DNA from: Gaiellasilicea sp963745775
GTDB lineage: Bacteria > Actinomycetota > Thermoleophilia > Gaiellales > Gaiellaceae
NCBI GenBank assembly: GCA_963745775.1
Contig: CAVUYY010000008.1
Location: 62,001-126,000, forward strand
Length of the DNA stretch: 64,000 nt
Direction: 5' to 3'
The position numbers were made by a program, and so were the translations under genes. The notes below the pieces were generated by a model. That model made no database searches. It was given only the letters and a program-made list of their open reading frames with translations, and was not told where the DNA came from. Positions 1 to 8,656 of this stretch are shown here, one piece after another (position 1 is the stretch's first letter; each line of letters begins with the position of its first letter).

Positions 1-171
1 CGTCTCGATCTCGACCTCCTCGGTGGCGAGATCCATCGTCGCCTCGTAGGTGAGGAGCAGCGTCAGCTCGTTGACGAGCTGTCGGAACATGTGCGTGTTC
101 GTCGTGACGTCGCGGAGCAGCCCGAGCTTGTGCTGGACGAGTGGGTGACGGACCTCCGTCAGGTTCGTCAT
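1..171 (-). CDS. upp: Uracil phosphoribosyltransferase, N-terminal part (cut by window edge)
   Basis: Pyrimidine salvage enzyme joining uracil and PRPP to give UMP in the cytosol. Only the first 57 codons are present. They read MTNLTEVRHPLVQHKLGLLR and continue with the conserved pattern FRxLVNELTLLLTYEATxDL then VEIET, which is characteristic of the Upp N-terminus. The PRPP-binding loop lies outside the window. The ATG overlaps the glyA stop codon as ATGA, so it is the downstream partner in a translationally coupled pair. Frame intact as far as visible. Confidence 0.9.
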   Translation of the reverse strand, partial: MTNLTEVRHPLVQHKLGLLRDVTTNTHMFRQLVNELTLLLTYEATMDLATEEVEIET

Positions 172-1455
172 GCGTACGAGCAGTAGCCGCGGAAGCCCGG
201 GTAGAGCGGCCGCTTGGCGCAGAGCGCCTCGGCCCGAGCGGCCAGCTCGGCTTCCTCTCCTTCGCCCAGCGCGCCGACGATGATCCGCCCGACCTCGCGG
301 AAGTCCTCTTCGTCGAAACCGCGCATCGTCGCCGCCGGTGTCCCGATCCGGACTCCGGAAGCCACGGTCGGCGGCCGCTCGTCGAAGGGAACCGTGTTCC
401 GGTTCACGGTCAGCTTCACCTCGTCGAGCCGTTCCTCCGCGCCCGCACCCGTCCAGTCGGTCGCACGCAGGTCGAGCTGGAGCAGATGCGTGTCGGTGCC
501 GCCGGTCAGGACGTCGAGACCGCCGTCGATCAGCTCCTCCGACAGGGCATCGGCGTTGGTGCGCACCTGGGTCTGGTAGTCGCGGAACGCCTCCGAGCCG
601 GCGATCCGGAAACAGGCGGCCTTGGCGGCGATTGCGTGCTCGAGCGGCCCGCCCTGCATGCCCGGGAAGACGGCGCGATCGATCGCCTGCGCGTGCTCGG
701 AACGGCAGAGGACGAAGCCGGCGCGGGGCCCCGCGAGGGTCTTGTGCGTGGTCGACGTGACGACGTCGCAATGCTCGACCGGATTCGGGTGGAGGCCCGC
801 CGCGACGAGCCCGGAGAAGTGAGCCATGTCGCACATCAGGAGCGCATCGACCTCGTCGGCGATCTTGCGGAACTCGGCCGCGTCGACGGTGCGCGGATAG
901 GCGGAGCCGCCGCAGACGATCAGCCGCGGGCGGTGCTCGCGGGCGAGCTCGAGCACTTCGTCGTAGTCGACCACGTTCGTCTCGCGGGAGACGCCGTAGT
1001 GGACGATCGTGTACAGCCGTCCCGAGAAGTTGACCTTGAGGCCGTGCGTGAGGTGGCCGCCGTGGTCGAGCCGCAGCGAGAGGATCGTCTCGCCGGGCGT
1101 GAGCAGGCCGAAGTAGGCGGCCATGTTGGCCTGCGCGCCCGCGTGCGGCTGGACGTTCGCGTGCTCGGCGCCGAAGAGCTCCTTGGCGCGGTCGATCGCG
1201 AGCTGCTCGATCTCGTCGACCACCTCGCAGCCGCCGTAGTAGCGCTTCCCCGGATAGCCCTCGGCGTACTTGTTCGTCGGCACGGAGCCGATCGCCTCGA
1301 GCACGCTCGGCCAGGTGAAGTTCTCCGACGCGATCAACTCGATCTGGTCGCGCTGCCGGTCGAGCTCGCGGCCGAGAAGAGCGGCGATCTCCGGGTCGAT
1401 CTCGGAGAGACCGGACGGCGCGGAGCTGCTCGAGCGAGTGCTGGGCGACGGCCAT
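168..1455 (-). CDS. glyA: Serine hydroxymethyltransferase (one apparent +1 frameshift near the start)
   Basis: PLP enzyme interconverting serine and glycine with transfer of a one-carbon unit to tetrahydrofolate. The protein shows IASENF, the YYGGCEVVDEIE segment and the PLP lysine in TTHKTLAGPRAG, around residue 238 of about 428. The ATG at 1455 has an upstream AAGGGA and begins MAVAQHSLEQLRA, but the conserved LSEIDPEIAALLG segment is one frame away. One extra base between about 1411 and 1440 must be removed to join them; the span is 3n+1, as expected for one insertion. It is followed by upp (ATGA overlap), so one-carbon and pyrimidine salvage genes are co-transcribed. Confidence 0.93.
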
Positions 1456-1499
1456 GCTGGGTTCCCTTCCTGGGCTCCTTCGACGAGGTCGAACCGATG

Positions 1500-2105
1500 C
1501 TAGAGCACTGACGCGACGATCCGGAGCGCCTCGACGCCCGAAGCTGCTCCCTCGCGCAGAATGCCGGGCTCTGCGCCGGTGAAGTCGAGCACCGTGGACG
1601 GCGTCCCCGGCAGAGGCCCCGCGTCGAGGAGCGCCGCCGCGGCCGAGCGGAGCTCGACCGGAACGTCGTCGAGGGTACGTGGATCGGCTTCGCCGGTCAG
1701 GTTCGCGCTCGTGGCGGCGAGCGCCCCGACCTGCTCGAACAGCTCGCGCGCGACGCCACCAAGCTCGGGAATCCGGATTCCGATCGTCCTCTGCTGCGAC
1801 CCGGCGAGCCAGCCGTAGTGTCCGGCCGGGTTTGGCAAGACGAGCGTGTATGGCCCCGGCAGAAGCGCACCGACGATCGTGGCCGAACGGCCCTGCAGCT
1901 CCGGGATGCGCGCGACGAGCTGCTCGAGGTCGGCGCCCACGAGTGCGATCGGCTGGGATTCGGCGCGCCGCTTCAGGTGGGAGAGCTCTCGCACCGCGTC
2001 GACCGATTCCGGGTCTGCAGCAAGGCCGTAGACCGTGTCCGTCGGGACGATCGCGACGCGGCCGGAACGAAGCGCCGCTGCGGCTTCGTCGACGGTCGAG
2101 CTCAT
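1500..2105 (-). CDS. tsaC: L-threonylcarbamoyladenylate synthase (Sua5/YciO/YrdC family)
   Basis: Makes threonylcarbamoyl-AMP from threonine, bicarbonate and ATP, the first step of t6A37 modification of ANN-decoding tRNAs. The 201-residue frame carries the YrdC nucleotide-binding pattern: AIVPTDTVYGLAADP near the N-terminus, LKRRAESQPIAL, LLPGPYTLVL, and the ATSANLTGE motif in the last third. The length fits a single-domain YrdC protein without the Sua5 C-terminal extension. The ATG overlaps the prmC stop (ATGA), the common prfA-prmC-tsaC arrangement. Intact. Confidence 0.92.
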   Translation of the reverse strand: MSSTVDEAAAALRSGRVAIVPTDTVYGLAADPESVDAVRELSHLKRRAESQPIALVGADLEQLVARIPELQGRSATIVGALLPGPYTLVLPNPAGHYGWLAGSQQRTIGIRIPELGGVARELFEQVGALAATSANLTGEADPRTLDDVPVELRSAAAALLDAGPLPGTPSTVLDFTGAEPGILREGAASGVEALRIVASVL

Positions 2106-2924
2106 CGCTGGGCCTCGACGACCCGCTCGCGACCGGCGAGATCCGGCGTCGTCCGGCCGTCGCGGTAGCCGAGCTCGCGAAGCAGCTCGACCGTCTGCTC
2201 GGCCTGGCCCTCCCCCACTTCGAGGACGAGCCAGCCGGCGGGTCGAAGCACGTCGCGGCGCCGCGCGTCCGATGGCTTCCGTGGCCCCGACGCCGACGAG
2301 CGCCACATGCGGCTCGTAGTCGCGTACGTCCGGCATCAGCCCCTCCAGGTCCGCCGGATCGACGTAGGGCGGATTGGCGACGACGAGGTCGTATGGGCCG
2401 CCCGGCAGCCCGTCGCCGAGATCGTGCTCGAGCAGCTCGATGTCGATTTGGGTGCGCTCCGCGTTGGCGCGAGCGAGCGCGAGCGCGTCCGCGGAGACGT
2501 CGATCGCCGTTACCCGAGCTCCCCCGTGCTCGTCGGCGATCGCGAGGGCGATCGCGCCCGTGCCCGTGCCGACGTCGAGGACAGCCGGCCGCTCGATCCC
2601 CCGCAGCCGCTCGAGGCAGCGCTCGACGACGATCTCCGTCTCGGGGCGCGGGATCAGGGCGCGCGCGTCGACGAGCAACGTCAGCCGGCGGAAGCCCCAC
2701 TCGCCGAGGATGTACGCGACCGGCTCGTGCTGCGCGCGGCGGCGCACGAGCTCTCGAAACGCGCTCACCTCGTTCTCGTCGAGCGGGCGGTCGAAGTCGG
2801 TGTAGAGCTCGATCCGGCTCCGTCCCAGCACGTGCGCGAGCAGCAGCTCGGCGTCGAGCCTGCCGGTCTCCGAGGTCTTCGCCAGGTGGTCGGCGGCGAG
2901 GCGCAGGACCTCGCCGAGCGTCAC
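2102..2924 (-). CDS. prmC: Peptide chain release factor N5-glutamine methyltransferase (one +1 frameshift)
   Basis: SAM-dependent methyltransferase that methylates the glutamine of the GGQ motif in release factors. The N-terminal helical domain is followed by the SAM site VLDVGTGTGAIAL and the diagnostic substrate-binding NPPY motif (VVANPPYVDPADL). After ATEAI, near position 2270, the frame shifts by one base; the continuation reads RDVLRPAGWLVLEVGEGQ and ends RERVVEAQR. The span is 3n+1, consistent with one inserted base. Start is GTG at 2924, overlapping the prfA stop (GTGA). Its substrate is encoded immediately upstream. Confidence 0.92.
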
Positions 2925-3958
2925 GACTCGAGCGCCCGCCGCTGCTCCTCGGACTTGAGTGCCGCCGTGAAGTCGTCGAGCCCGCCCGGCAGCACCTTCT
3001 CGAGGTTCAGCGTCACCTTGACGCGATGGTCGGTGACCCGGCTGTCGGGATAGTTGTACGTGCGGATCTTCTCGGCGCGCTCGCCTGAGCCGATCTGCGA
3101 CTTGCGCGCGGCGGAGAGCTCGGCCTGCTGGCGCTCGCGCTCGGCCTCGTAGATCCGGGCGCGCAGGACGCGGAGCGCCTTCACCTTGTTCTGGAGCTGC
3201 GATTTCTCGTCCTGCATCGCGACGACGATCCCGGTGGGCACGTGCGTGATCCGAACCGCCGAGTCGGTCGTGTTCACGCTCTGGCCGCCTGGCCCGGTCG
3301 AGCGATAGACGTCGATCTTGAGGTCGTTCTCGTCGAGCTCGACGTCGATCTCCTCCACCTCGGGCATCACAGCGACCGTCGCCGTCGACGTGTGGATCCG
3401 GCCCTGGCTCTCGGTCTCCGGGACCCGCTGGACGCGGTGAGTCCCGCCCTCGTACTTGAAGACGGAGTAGGCGCCGTCGCCCTTGACGGCGAAGACGACC
3501 TCCTTGAAGCCGCCGCTCTCGCTCTCGTTTGCCGAGAGGAGCTCCGTCTTGAAGCCGCGCCGCTCGGCGTACCTGGTCAGCATCCGGAGGATGTCGCCCG
3601 CCCAGATCGCGGCCTCGTCGCCGCCCACGCCGGATCGGATCTCGAGGATCACATCCTTGGCGTCGGCCGGATCGGTCTCGACGAGCGCGAGCTTCAGCTC
3701 CTCCTCCAGTCGCGCGACGTCGGAGGCCAGATCGTCCGCGAGCGAGGCGAGTTCGGCGTCACCGCGGGCGGCGTCGAGGTCGGCGCTGGCCTGTCGCCAT
3801 TGCTGCGCGAGCTTGTGCGGCGCTTCCAGCTCCTTCAGCCTACGCCCCACCTCGGCAGCCTCCTTGTGGTCGTTGTAGACCGCCGGATCGGACATGCGGG
3901 CGCGCACGTCCTCGTAGGAGCGCTCGAGGTCGTCGATCAGCTGGTCGATGGCGGCCAC
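2921..3958 (-). CDS. prfA: Peptide chain release factor 1
   Basis: RF1 terminates translation at UAA and UAG. The 345-residue frame is intact and of usual length. It shows the N-terminal coiled region, a PxT-type codon-recognition tripeptide in QRVPETESQGR (residues 180-182), and the universal GGQ in STGPGGQSVNTT (residues 224-226). GTG at 3958 is chosen because RF1 homology starts there and a -10-like TACCCT lies 7 nt upstream, as for other leaderless genes in this window. First gene of the prfA-prmC-tsaC set. Confidence 0.95.
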   Translation of the reverse strand: MAAIDQLIDDLERSYEDVRARMSDPAVYNDHKEAAEVGRRLKELEAPHKLAQQWRQASADLDAARGDAELASLADDLASDVARLEEELKLALVETDPADAKDVILEIRSGVGGDEAAIWAGDILRMLTRYAERRGFKTELLSANESESGGFKEVVFAVKGDGAYSVFKYEGGTHRVQRVPETESQGRIHTSTATVAVMPEVEEIDVELDENDLKIDVYRSTGPGGQSVNTTDSAVRITHVPTGIVVAMQDEKSQLQNKVKALRVLRARIYEAERERQQAELSAARKSQIGSGERAEKIRTYNYPDSRVTDHRVKVTLNLEKVLPGGLDDFTAALKSEEQRRALES

Positions 3959-3964
3959 GGGCCG

Positions 3965-3971
3965 TAGGGTA
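3965..3971. promoter_or_regulatory. Shared divergent -10-like element for prfA and the DUF5995 gene
   Basis: The 21-bp gap between the two divergent starts contains TAGGGTA. Read on the minus strand it gives TACCCT 7 nt before the prfA GTG; read on the plus strand it gives TAGGGT 9 nt before the DUF5995 ATG. One short element may serve both directions. Inferred from position and motif only. Confidence 0.45.
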
Positions 3972-3979
3972 GTGCAGCG

Positions 3980-4693
3980 ATGACCCTCGAGCAGGTGCTG
4001 CGCGCGCCGGCTGCGGCCCGGATCGCGGACGTCGTGGAGCGGATGCAGGCACTCGATGCCGCGCTTCCACGCGCTGACGGGATCGCGTGCTTCAACCGGC
4101 TCTACCTCGCGGTCACGGAGGCGGTGGTGGAGGCGGCCCGACCCGGCGTGTTCGCCGATCCTCCATTCGTGCGCTGGCTCGACGTCGTCTTCGCGAACCT
4201 CTATTTCGAGGCGCTCGCGAACCACGTGCGAGGGCGAGGGCGCGTGCCACGCGCCTGGCGCGCGCTCTTCGAGGCACGCTCGCGCCGGGGGATCCTGCCG
4301 ATCCAGTTCGCGCTCGCCGGGATGAACGCGCACATCAACCGCGACCTGCCGCTCGCGCTCGTCTCGACCTGCCGCTCGCGGCGCATCGAGCCCCGACGGG
4401 GCTGCCCGCAGCACGCCGACTTCGGCCGGATCGACACGCTGCTCGCGGAAACCGAGGAACGTGTCAAGACGGAGCTGTCGCGTGGGGTCGTCGGCGTCGC
4501 GGACGAGGCGCTTGGACGGCTCGACGACGTGGTCGCGATGTGGAACGTCCGCGCGGCGAGACGAGCGGCGTGGGCGAACGCCGAGACGCTCTGGGCGCTC
4601 GACGGAATTCCGTTCGTCGGGGCACGCTTCCTCGTCACGCTCGACCGAACGGTCGGATTCGCGGGCCGCGGCCTGCTCAGGCCCGTGCTGTGA
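3980..4693 (+). CDS. DUF5995 family protein
   Basis: A 237-residue soluble protein of unknown function. The sequence fits the DUF5995 family of actinobacteria: ADGIACFNRLYLAVTEAV near residues 33-50, a long helical middle with FANLYFEALA, then the family-typical FALAGMNAHINRDLPLALV around residues 110-130. There is no signal peptide or membrane segment. The family looks all-helical. It is divergent from prfA with only 21 bp between starts, and nothing nearby suggests a pathway. The family name is from recognition of the GMNAHINRDLP signature; function unknown. Confidence 0.8.
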   Translation: MTLEQVLRAPAAARIADVVERMQALDAALPRADGIACFNRLYLAVTEAVVEAARPGVFADPPFVRWLDVVFANLYFEALANHVRGRGRVPRAWRALFEARSRRGILPIQFALAGMNAHINRDLPLALVSTCRSRRIEPRRGCPQHADFGRIDTLLAETEERVKTELSRGVVGVADEALGRLDDVVAMWNVRAARRAAWANAETLWALDGIPFVGARFLVTLDRTVGFAGRGLLRPVL

Positions 4694-4747
4694 GCGTCAG
4701 GCACGGGCGTCCGATCTCGCCCGATCTCGGCGCGCTGTCCTCCTCGG

Positions 4748-5194
4748 TCAGGCGTCCAGATGAGCGCGCACGGTGACCGTCGCGCTCGCCCGGATGAGCG
4801 TCGAGAAGGTGCAACCGGCATCGGCCTTCGCCACGATCCGCTCGAATCCAGCTGCGTCGAGGTCCGGGACGCGGCCGCTGACGTCCACCTCGGACGCGAC
4901 GACCACATGGCCTTTCCCCTCGACCTCGTCCACGATCACGCGCGCCGTCAGCGCCAGCACCTCGGGCGGAGTCCCCGCCCTCGTGAGCTCGCCCGCGACC
5001 GAGGTGGCGAGGCAGCCGGCGTGAGCCGCGGCGAGCAACTCCTCCGGGCTCGTCTTCCCGTCCGGGTTCCCGATCCGCGACGGCAGCGAGATCGGCAGCT
5101 CGGCGAACGCGCCGGTGTCCGCGGAGACGTGACCGGTGCCGCGCGCGAGGTTGCCCTCCCACGTCACCTGGGCGCTCCGCTGGATCCTCGGCAT
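4748..5194 (-). CDS. OsmC/Ohr family peroxiredoxin-like protein
   Basis: Thiol peroxidase of the OsmC/Ohr fold, reducing organic or lipid hydroperoxides in the cytosol. The 148-residue frame has both conserved cysteines: one in the helix motif SPEELLAAAHAGCLA (about residue 61), the other in AKADAGCTFS (about residue 128). The N-terminal VTWEGNLARGTGHVS and LPSRIGNPDGKTSPEEL are typical of the OsmC branch rather than Ohr. It lies between DUF5995 and DUF1385 genes and is probably monocistronic. OsmC versus another subgroup cannot be settled without a tree. Confidence 0.88.
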   Translation of the reverse strand: MPRIQRSAQVTWEGNLARGTGHVSADTGAFAELPISLPSRIGNPDGKTSPEELLAAAHAGCLATSVAGELTRAGTPPEVLALTARVIVDEVEGKGHVVVASEVDVSGRVPDLDAAGFERIVAKADAGCTFSTLIRASATVTVRAHLDA

Positions 5195-5210
5195 CGCTAG
5201 CGCCCTGCCG

Positions 5211-6131
5211 TCACGCCATGACCTCGACCTTGCGCTCCTCGGTCGTGAGCCCGCCCTCCCGGGCGAGAACCTCCTGGAGCGCCCGGATCGAGACCTCGAT
5301 CTGGTCGAGCGAGGGTTGGCGCGTCGTCAGCCGCTGCAGCCACATCCCGGGAGCGAGCAACGTCATCAGGATCCGGTTGCCCTGATGCTTGCCGGCGAAG
5401 CGGATCAGCTCGTAGGCGATCCCGGCGATCACGGGCAGGAGCAGGATCCGGCTCAGGATCAGGTAGTACCAGGCGGGCTGGCCCACGAACGCGAAGACGA
5501 AGATCCCGATCACCATGACCCAGAGCAAAAAAGCTGTTCCGCAACGAGGGTGGATCAAGCTGAACTTCTGCACACGCTCCGGGACGAGCTCCTCGCCGGC
5601 CTCGTAGGCGTTGATCGCCTTGTGCTCGGCGGCGTGGTACTGGAAGACGCGCCGCAGATCGGGGAGCAGGGAGATCAGGACGAGGTAGAGCAGGAAGATG
5701 CAGACGCGGATCACGCCCTCGATCACGACGAACGTGCCGGTGGTGTCGATCGGGAGCCAGCTCGTGATCAGCGCCGGCGTCACCTTGAAGAGCATCAGCG
5801 CGAAGCCGATCGCGATCGCAAAGGAGAAGACGATCTGGCCGCGCGTAATCTCCGTCTGAACCTCGTCCGACTCCTCGGCGTTCGCATCCTGCGCCGCGTA
5901 GTTGGCCGAGATCGCGAGGGCACGGAAGCCGATCGCGAGCGACTCGCCGAGCGCGACGACGCCGCGAATCACGGGGAGCCGGAAGATCCTGTTGCGCGCC
6001 ATCGGCGAGCGGATGTCCGTGACGACCTCGGCGATCTGGCCGTTCGGCTTGCGGACGGCGACGGCCCAGATCGACGGGCTGCGCATCATCACGCCCTCCA
6101 GGACTGCCTGGCCCCCGATGTTGTTGCTCAA
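5211..6131 (-). CDS. DUF1385 (YqhQ-like) integral membrane protein
   Basis: A 306-residue membrane protein of the DUF1385/YqhQ family, whose role is not established. It begins IGGQAVLEGVMMRSPSIWAV, the family signature, and contains YHAAEHKAINAYEAGE near the middle followed by HPRCGTAFLLWVMV. At least four hydrophobic segments are visible. The start is TTG at 6131, six nt after the rpmE stop, and gives the canonical N-terminus. The rpmE-DUF1385 neighbourhood is common in Gram-positive and actinobacterial genomes, but this does not define function. Confidence 0.85.
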   Translation of the reverse strand: MSNNIGGQAVLEGVMMRSPSIWAVAVRKPNGQIAEVVTDIRSPMARNRIFRLPVIRGVVALGESLAIGFRALAISANYAAQDANAEESDEVQTEITRGQIVFSFAIAIGFALMLFKVTPALITSWLPIDTTGTFVVIEGVIRVCIFLLYLVLISLLPDLRRVFQYHAAEHKAINAYEAGEELVPERVQKFSLIHPRCGTAFLLWVMVIGIFVFAFVGQPAWYYLILSRILLLPVIAGIAYELIRFAGKHQGNRILMTLLAPGMWLQRLTTRQPSLDQIEVSIRALQEVLAREGGLTTEERKVEVMA

Positions 6132-6137
6132 GGCGAG

Positions 6138-6356
6138 CTAGCCGCGGCGAGCGCCGCCGGCCTTCTCGAGGCGGCGCTGGAAGCGCTCGACCCGACCGCC
6201 CTGATCCATCAGCTTCTGCTTCCCCGTGTAGAACGGGTGACAGGCCGAGCAGATCTCGACGTGCAACTCGGACTGCGTCGAGCGGGTCTCGAACTCGGCG
6301 CCGCACGAGCAGCGCACGTGGGTCAAGACGTACTCGGGGTGAATGCCTACCTTCAT
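6138..6356 (-). CDS. rpmE: 50S ribosomal protein L31 (zinc-binding form)
   Basis: Small protein of the large ribosomal subunit, 72 residues. It starts MKVGIHPEYV and has the zinc-ribbon cysteines of the C+ form: CSC around residues 16-18 and CSAC around 37-40, followed by HPFYTGKQKL. The C+ form is usually used in zinc-replete conditions. The ATG overlaps the stop of the upstream dehydratase-like gene (ATGA), and DUF1385 follows after 6 nt. A TATCCT hexamer 9 nt before the ATG could also give a separate transcript. Intact. Confidence 0.95.
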   Translation of the reverse strand: MKVGIHPEYVLTHVRCSCGAEFETRSTQSELHVEICSACHPFYTGKQKLMDQGGRVERFQRRLEKAGGARRG

Positions 6357-7258
6357 CGCGAGGCCAGGATAGCAGAGGCAGTTTCGGCCGCCACGTTTCC
6401 GCCAGAGACAACGGAAGCCACTCCTGACCCGTGGATCTTGCCCGCGAGGATCGCCGCGACTCCGACGGCCGCAGCCGGTTCGCAGGCCAGCTTCGCCCGC
6501 GCGTAGAGGAACCGAAACGCCGTCTCGATCTCCTCCTCCGTCACCAGGATGCTCTCCACCTCGTGGCGGCGAAGGATCGCGAGCGCGTGCTCGCCGGCAA
6601 ACGGTGCCGAGAGCCCGTCGGCGATCGAAGCCGGCGTGACCGGTACCGACCGTCCTGCCGCCAGCCCGCTCCCGACCGCGGTCGAGCGCTCGGGCTCGAC
6701 GGCGATCACGCGCCGGTCCGGCGCCGCCGCGGCAATTCCCGCTACGAGGCCGCCGCCTCCTGCAGGCACCACGATCGTCTCGATCTCTGGCACGTCCTCG
6801 AGCAGTTCGAGTGCCACCGTCCCGGCTCCGGCCAGAACGACAGGGTCGTCGAAGGGATGGACGAGCGTTCGACCGGTCTCGGCGATCAGCGCCTCCAGCC
6901 GCTCGAACGCCTCGGCCGGGTCGGTGGCGCCGAGGTCGACCGCGGCGCCGTAGCCTCGCGTCGCCGCGATCTTCGCCTCGCTCGCGCCCTCCCACATGAC
7001 GACGAGGCAGTCGATTCCCTCCGCGACGGCCCCCCACGCGAGCGCCTGCGCGTGGTTCCCCGCCGAGATCCCGATCACGCCGCGTGCCTTCTCCTCCGCG
7101 CTGAGCGAGGCGAGCTTGTTGAGGACGCCGCGGACCTTGAAGGAACCGGTCTTCTGGAAGAGCTCCGCCTTCAGGGCGACGCCGTCGCCGAGCGAGCGCG
7201 AGGTGAGCGTGGGTGTGCGGTGGACGCGGCCGCGGATCCGCTCGGCCGCCTCGAGCAC
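6353..7258 (-). CDS. Threonine dehydratase-like PLP enzyme (serine/threonine dehydratase family)
   Basis: Fold-type II PLP enzyme that deaminates threonine to 2-oxobutyrate or serine to pyruvate. The 301-residue frame shows the PLP lysine in KTGSFKVRG (about residue 41), the ISAGNHAQALAW substrate loop, a glycine-rich phosphate loop PAGGGGLVAG, and the VVSGGNV end motif. There is no C-terminal ACT domain, so it is the short, probably catabolic or racemase-like form rather than feedback-regulated IlvA. GTG at 7258 is the first usable start. The stop overlaps the rpmE ATG. Threonine versus serine preference is not readable from sequence. Confidence 0.85.
   Translation of the reverse strand: MLEAAERIRGRVHRTPTLTSRSLGDGVALKAELFQKTGSFKVRGVLNKLASLSAEEKARGVIGISAGNHAQALAWGAVAEGIDCLVVMWEGASEAKIAATRGYGAAVDLGATDPAEAFERLEALIAETGRTLVHPFDDPVVLAGAGTVALELLEDVPEIETIVVPAGGGGLVAGIAAAAPDRRVIAVEPERSTAVGSGLAAGRSVPVTPASIADGLSAPFAGEHALAILRRHEVESILVTEEEIETAFRFLYARAKLACEPAAAVGVAAILAGKIHGSGVASVVSGGNVAAETASAILASR
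6366..6371 (-). promoter_or_regulatory. -10-like hexamer before rpmE
   Basis: TATCCT on the minus strand, 9 nt upstream of the rpmE ATG, inside the end of the preceding gene. It may allow rpmE to be transcribed on its own. No clear -35. Confidence 0.3.
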
Positions 7259-7312
7259 GTCCTCCCGGGTGAGAGCTCCGCGGTCGATGCGGTCGATCCT
7301 ACGCCTCGCTCA

Positions 7313-7318
7313 TACTCT
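7313..7318 (+). promoter_or_regulatory. -10-like hexamer for the DUF4389 gene
   Basis: TACTCT 6 nt upstream of the ATG at 7325, matching the window-wide pattern of a TANNNT hexamer just before the start codon, as in a leaderless transcript. Confidence 0.45.
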
Positions 7319-7324
7319 CTCCGG

Positions 7325-8656
7325 ATGAGGGAACGCGTCAGGCTCGTGATCACGGACGACCTCCGCCGCTCCCGGCTCACGGTCTTCTTCCGGCTCCTCC
7401 TCGCGATCCCGCACATCGTCTGGGTGATCCTCTGGACGATCGCTGTGGTCCCGGCTGCGCTCGTGACGTGGTTCGCGACTCTGGTAGCCGGCCGGCCGCC
7501 GGAGGCGCTGCACGGCTTCCTCTCGGCGTACACCCGCTACAGCACGCATCTCTCCGCCTATCTGTTCCTCGCCGCGAACCCGTACCCGGGGTTCACCGGC
7601 GAGCCCGGATACCCCGTCGACCTGGAGCTGCCCGACCCCGCACCTCAAGCGCGGTGGAAGACGGCCTTCCGGCTCGTGCTCGCGCTTCCCGCCCTGCTCC
7701 TGACGGCGGTGCTCGGAACGGGCTTGACGGGCGGAGGCGGCGGTGGCGGAAGCACCAGCAGCGGCGCCGACCCCGACTGGAGCTTCCTACTCTCGGGCGG
7801 CGGGCTCGTCGCGGTGTGCGGGATCCTCGGCTGGTTCGCGGCGCTCGCGCTCGGGAGGATGCCGAGCGGGCTCCGCAATCTCGCGGGCTACGGGCTCGGC
7901 TACTCCGCCCAGACGATCGCCTACCTCCTCTTCCTGACCGACGCGTACCCGAACTCCGATCCGGGCGCATCCGGCCCACCCTGGGGGCTTCCGGCTCATG
8001 CGATCCAGGTCGAGACCGACGACGACGGCAGGCGCTCGCGGCTTACGGTGCTCTTCCGCTTCCTGCTCGCGCTGCCGCACCTCGTCTGGCTCATGCTCTG
8101 GAGCGTCCTCGCGCTCCTCGCAGGCTTCGTGAACGGGGTCCACGCCCTCGTGCGCGGCCGCTCGGCCGCCCCGCTCCATCGCTTCCTCGCCGCCTACGTC
8201 CGCTACTCCGCGCACGTCACCGCTTTCATCTCGATCGTCGCCAACCGTTTCCCCGGATTCACCGGCGAGCCCGGCTACGCCGTCGACATCGCGATCGCGC
8301 CACTCGAGCGCCAGAACCGGTGGGTGACCCTATTCCGGGGCCTGCTCGCCATCCCCGCCTTCCTCGTCTCGGGTGCCCTCGCGGTCGTGCTCGGCGCGAT
8401 CGGGTTCCTGGGTTGGTTCGCGGCGCTCGCCACAGGCCGGATGCCCACCGGCCTCCGGAGGCTCGGCGTGATCGCGGTTCGCTATCTCGCCCAGACGAAC
8501 GCCTACTGGTTGATCCTTACCGACGACTATCCCCACGCAAGTCCGGCCGTGGCCGCGCCGGGCGGCGAGCACGAGCCGGTGGCGGAGCTGCCCGGCTCGG
8601 TGCAGGCCGGCTCGAAGCAGGCCGGCTCGGAGCAGGCCGGCGAGGCGGCCGCCTGA
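7325..8656 (+). CDS. DUF4389 membrane protein with duplicated domain
   Basis: A 443-residue membrane protein built from two copies of the same unit. Each copy has a pattern RRSRLTVxFRxLLAxPHxVW, a two-helix hydrophobic stretch, FLxAYxRYSxHxxA, NxxPGFTGEPGY, a second hydrophobic pair, and GWFAALAxGRMPxGLR followed by AQTxAYxLxLTDxYP. Copy 1 covers about residues 1-220, copy 2 about 235-410. This matches the DUF4389 family; function unknown. The tail holds three near-identical five-residue repeats (QAGS-type). The M48 peptidase overlaps the stop codon, so the two are probably co-translated. Confidence 0.82.
   Translation: MRERVRLVITDDLRRSRLTVFFRLLLAIPHIVWVILWTIAVVPAALVTWFATLVAGRPPEALHGFLSAYTRYSTHLSAYLFLAANPYPGFTGEPGYPVDLELPDPAPQARWKTAFRLVLALPALLLTAVLGTGLTGGGGGGGSTSSGADPDWSFLLSGGGLVAVCGILGWFAALALGRMPSGLRNLAGYGLGYSAQTIAYLLFLTDAYPNSDPGASGPPWGLPAHAIQVETDDDGRRSRLTVLFRFLLALPHLVWLMLWSVLALLAGFVNGVHALVRGRSAAPLHRFLAAYVRYSAHVTAFISIVANRFPGFTGEPGYAVDIAIAPLERQNRWVTLFRGLLAIPAFLVSGALAVVLGAIGFLGWFAALATGRMPTGLRRLGVIAVRYLAQTNAYWLILTDDYPHASPAVAAPGGEHEPVAELPGSVQAGSKQAGSEQAGEAAA
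8594..8638 (+). repeat. Three tandem 15-bp repeats in the DUF4389 C-terminal tail
   Basis: Three consecutive 15-bp units of the form ggctcgRDgcaggcc, in frame, encode GSVQA, GSKQA and GSEQA. Likely expandable by slippage without breaking the frame. Confidence 0.85.

Noticed and set aside
141..1511. A 456-codon plus-strand frame across glyA
   Set aside because: Antisense shadow of serine hydroxymethyltransferase; no ribosome site and no known domain.
6431..7324. Plus-strand frame reading into the DUF4389 gene from upstream
   Set aside because: Antisense to the threonine-dehydratase-like gene; the DUF4389 homology begins at the ATG at 7325, which also has a -10-like element.
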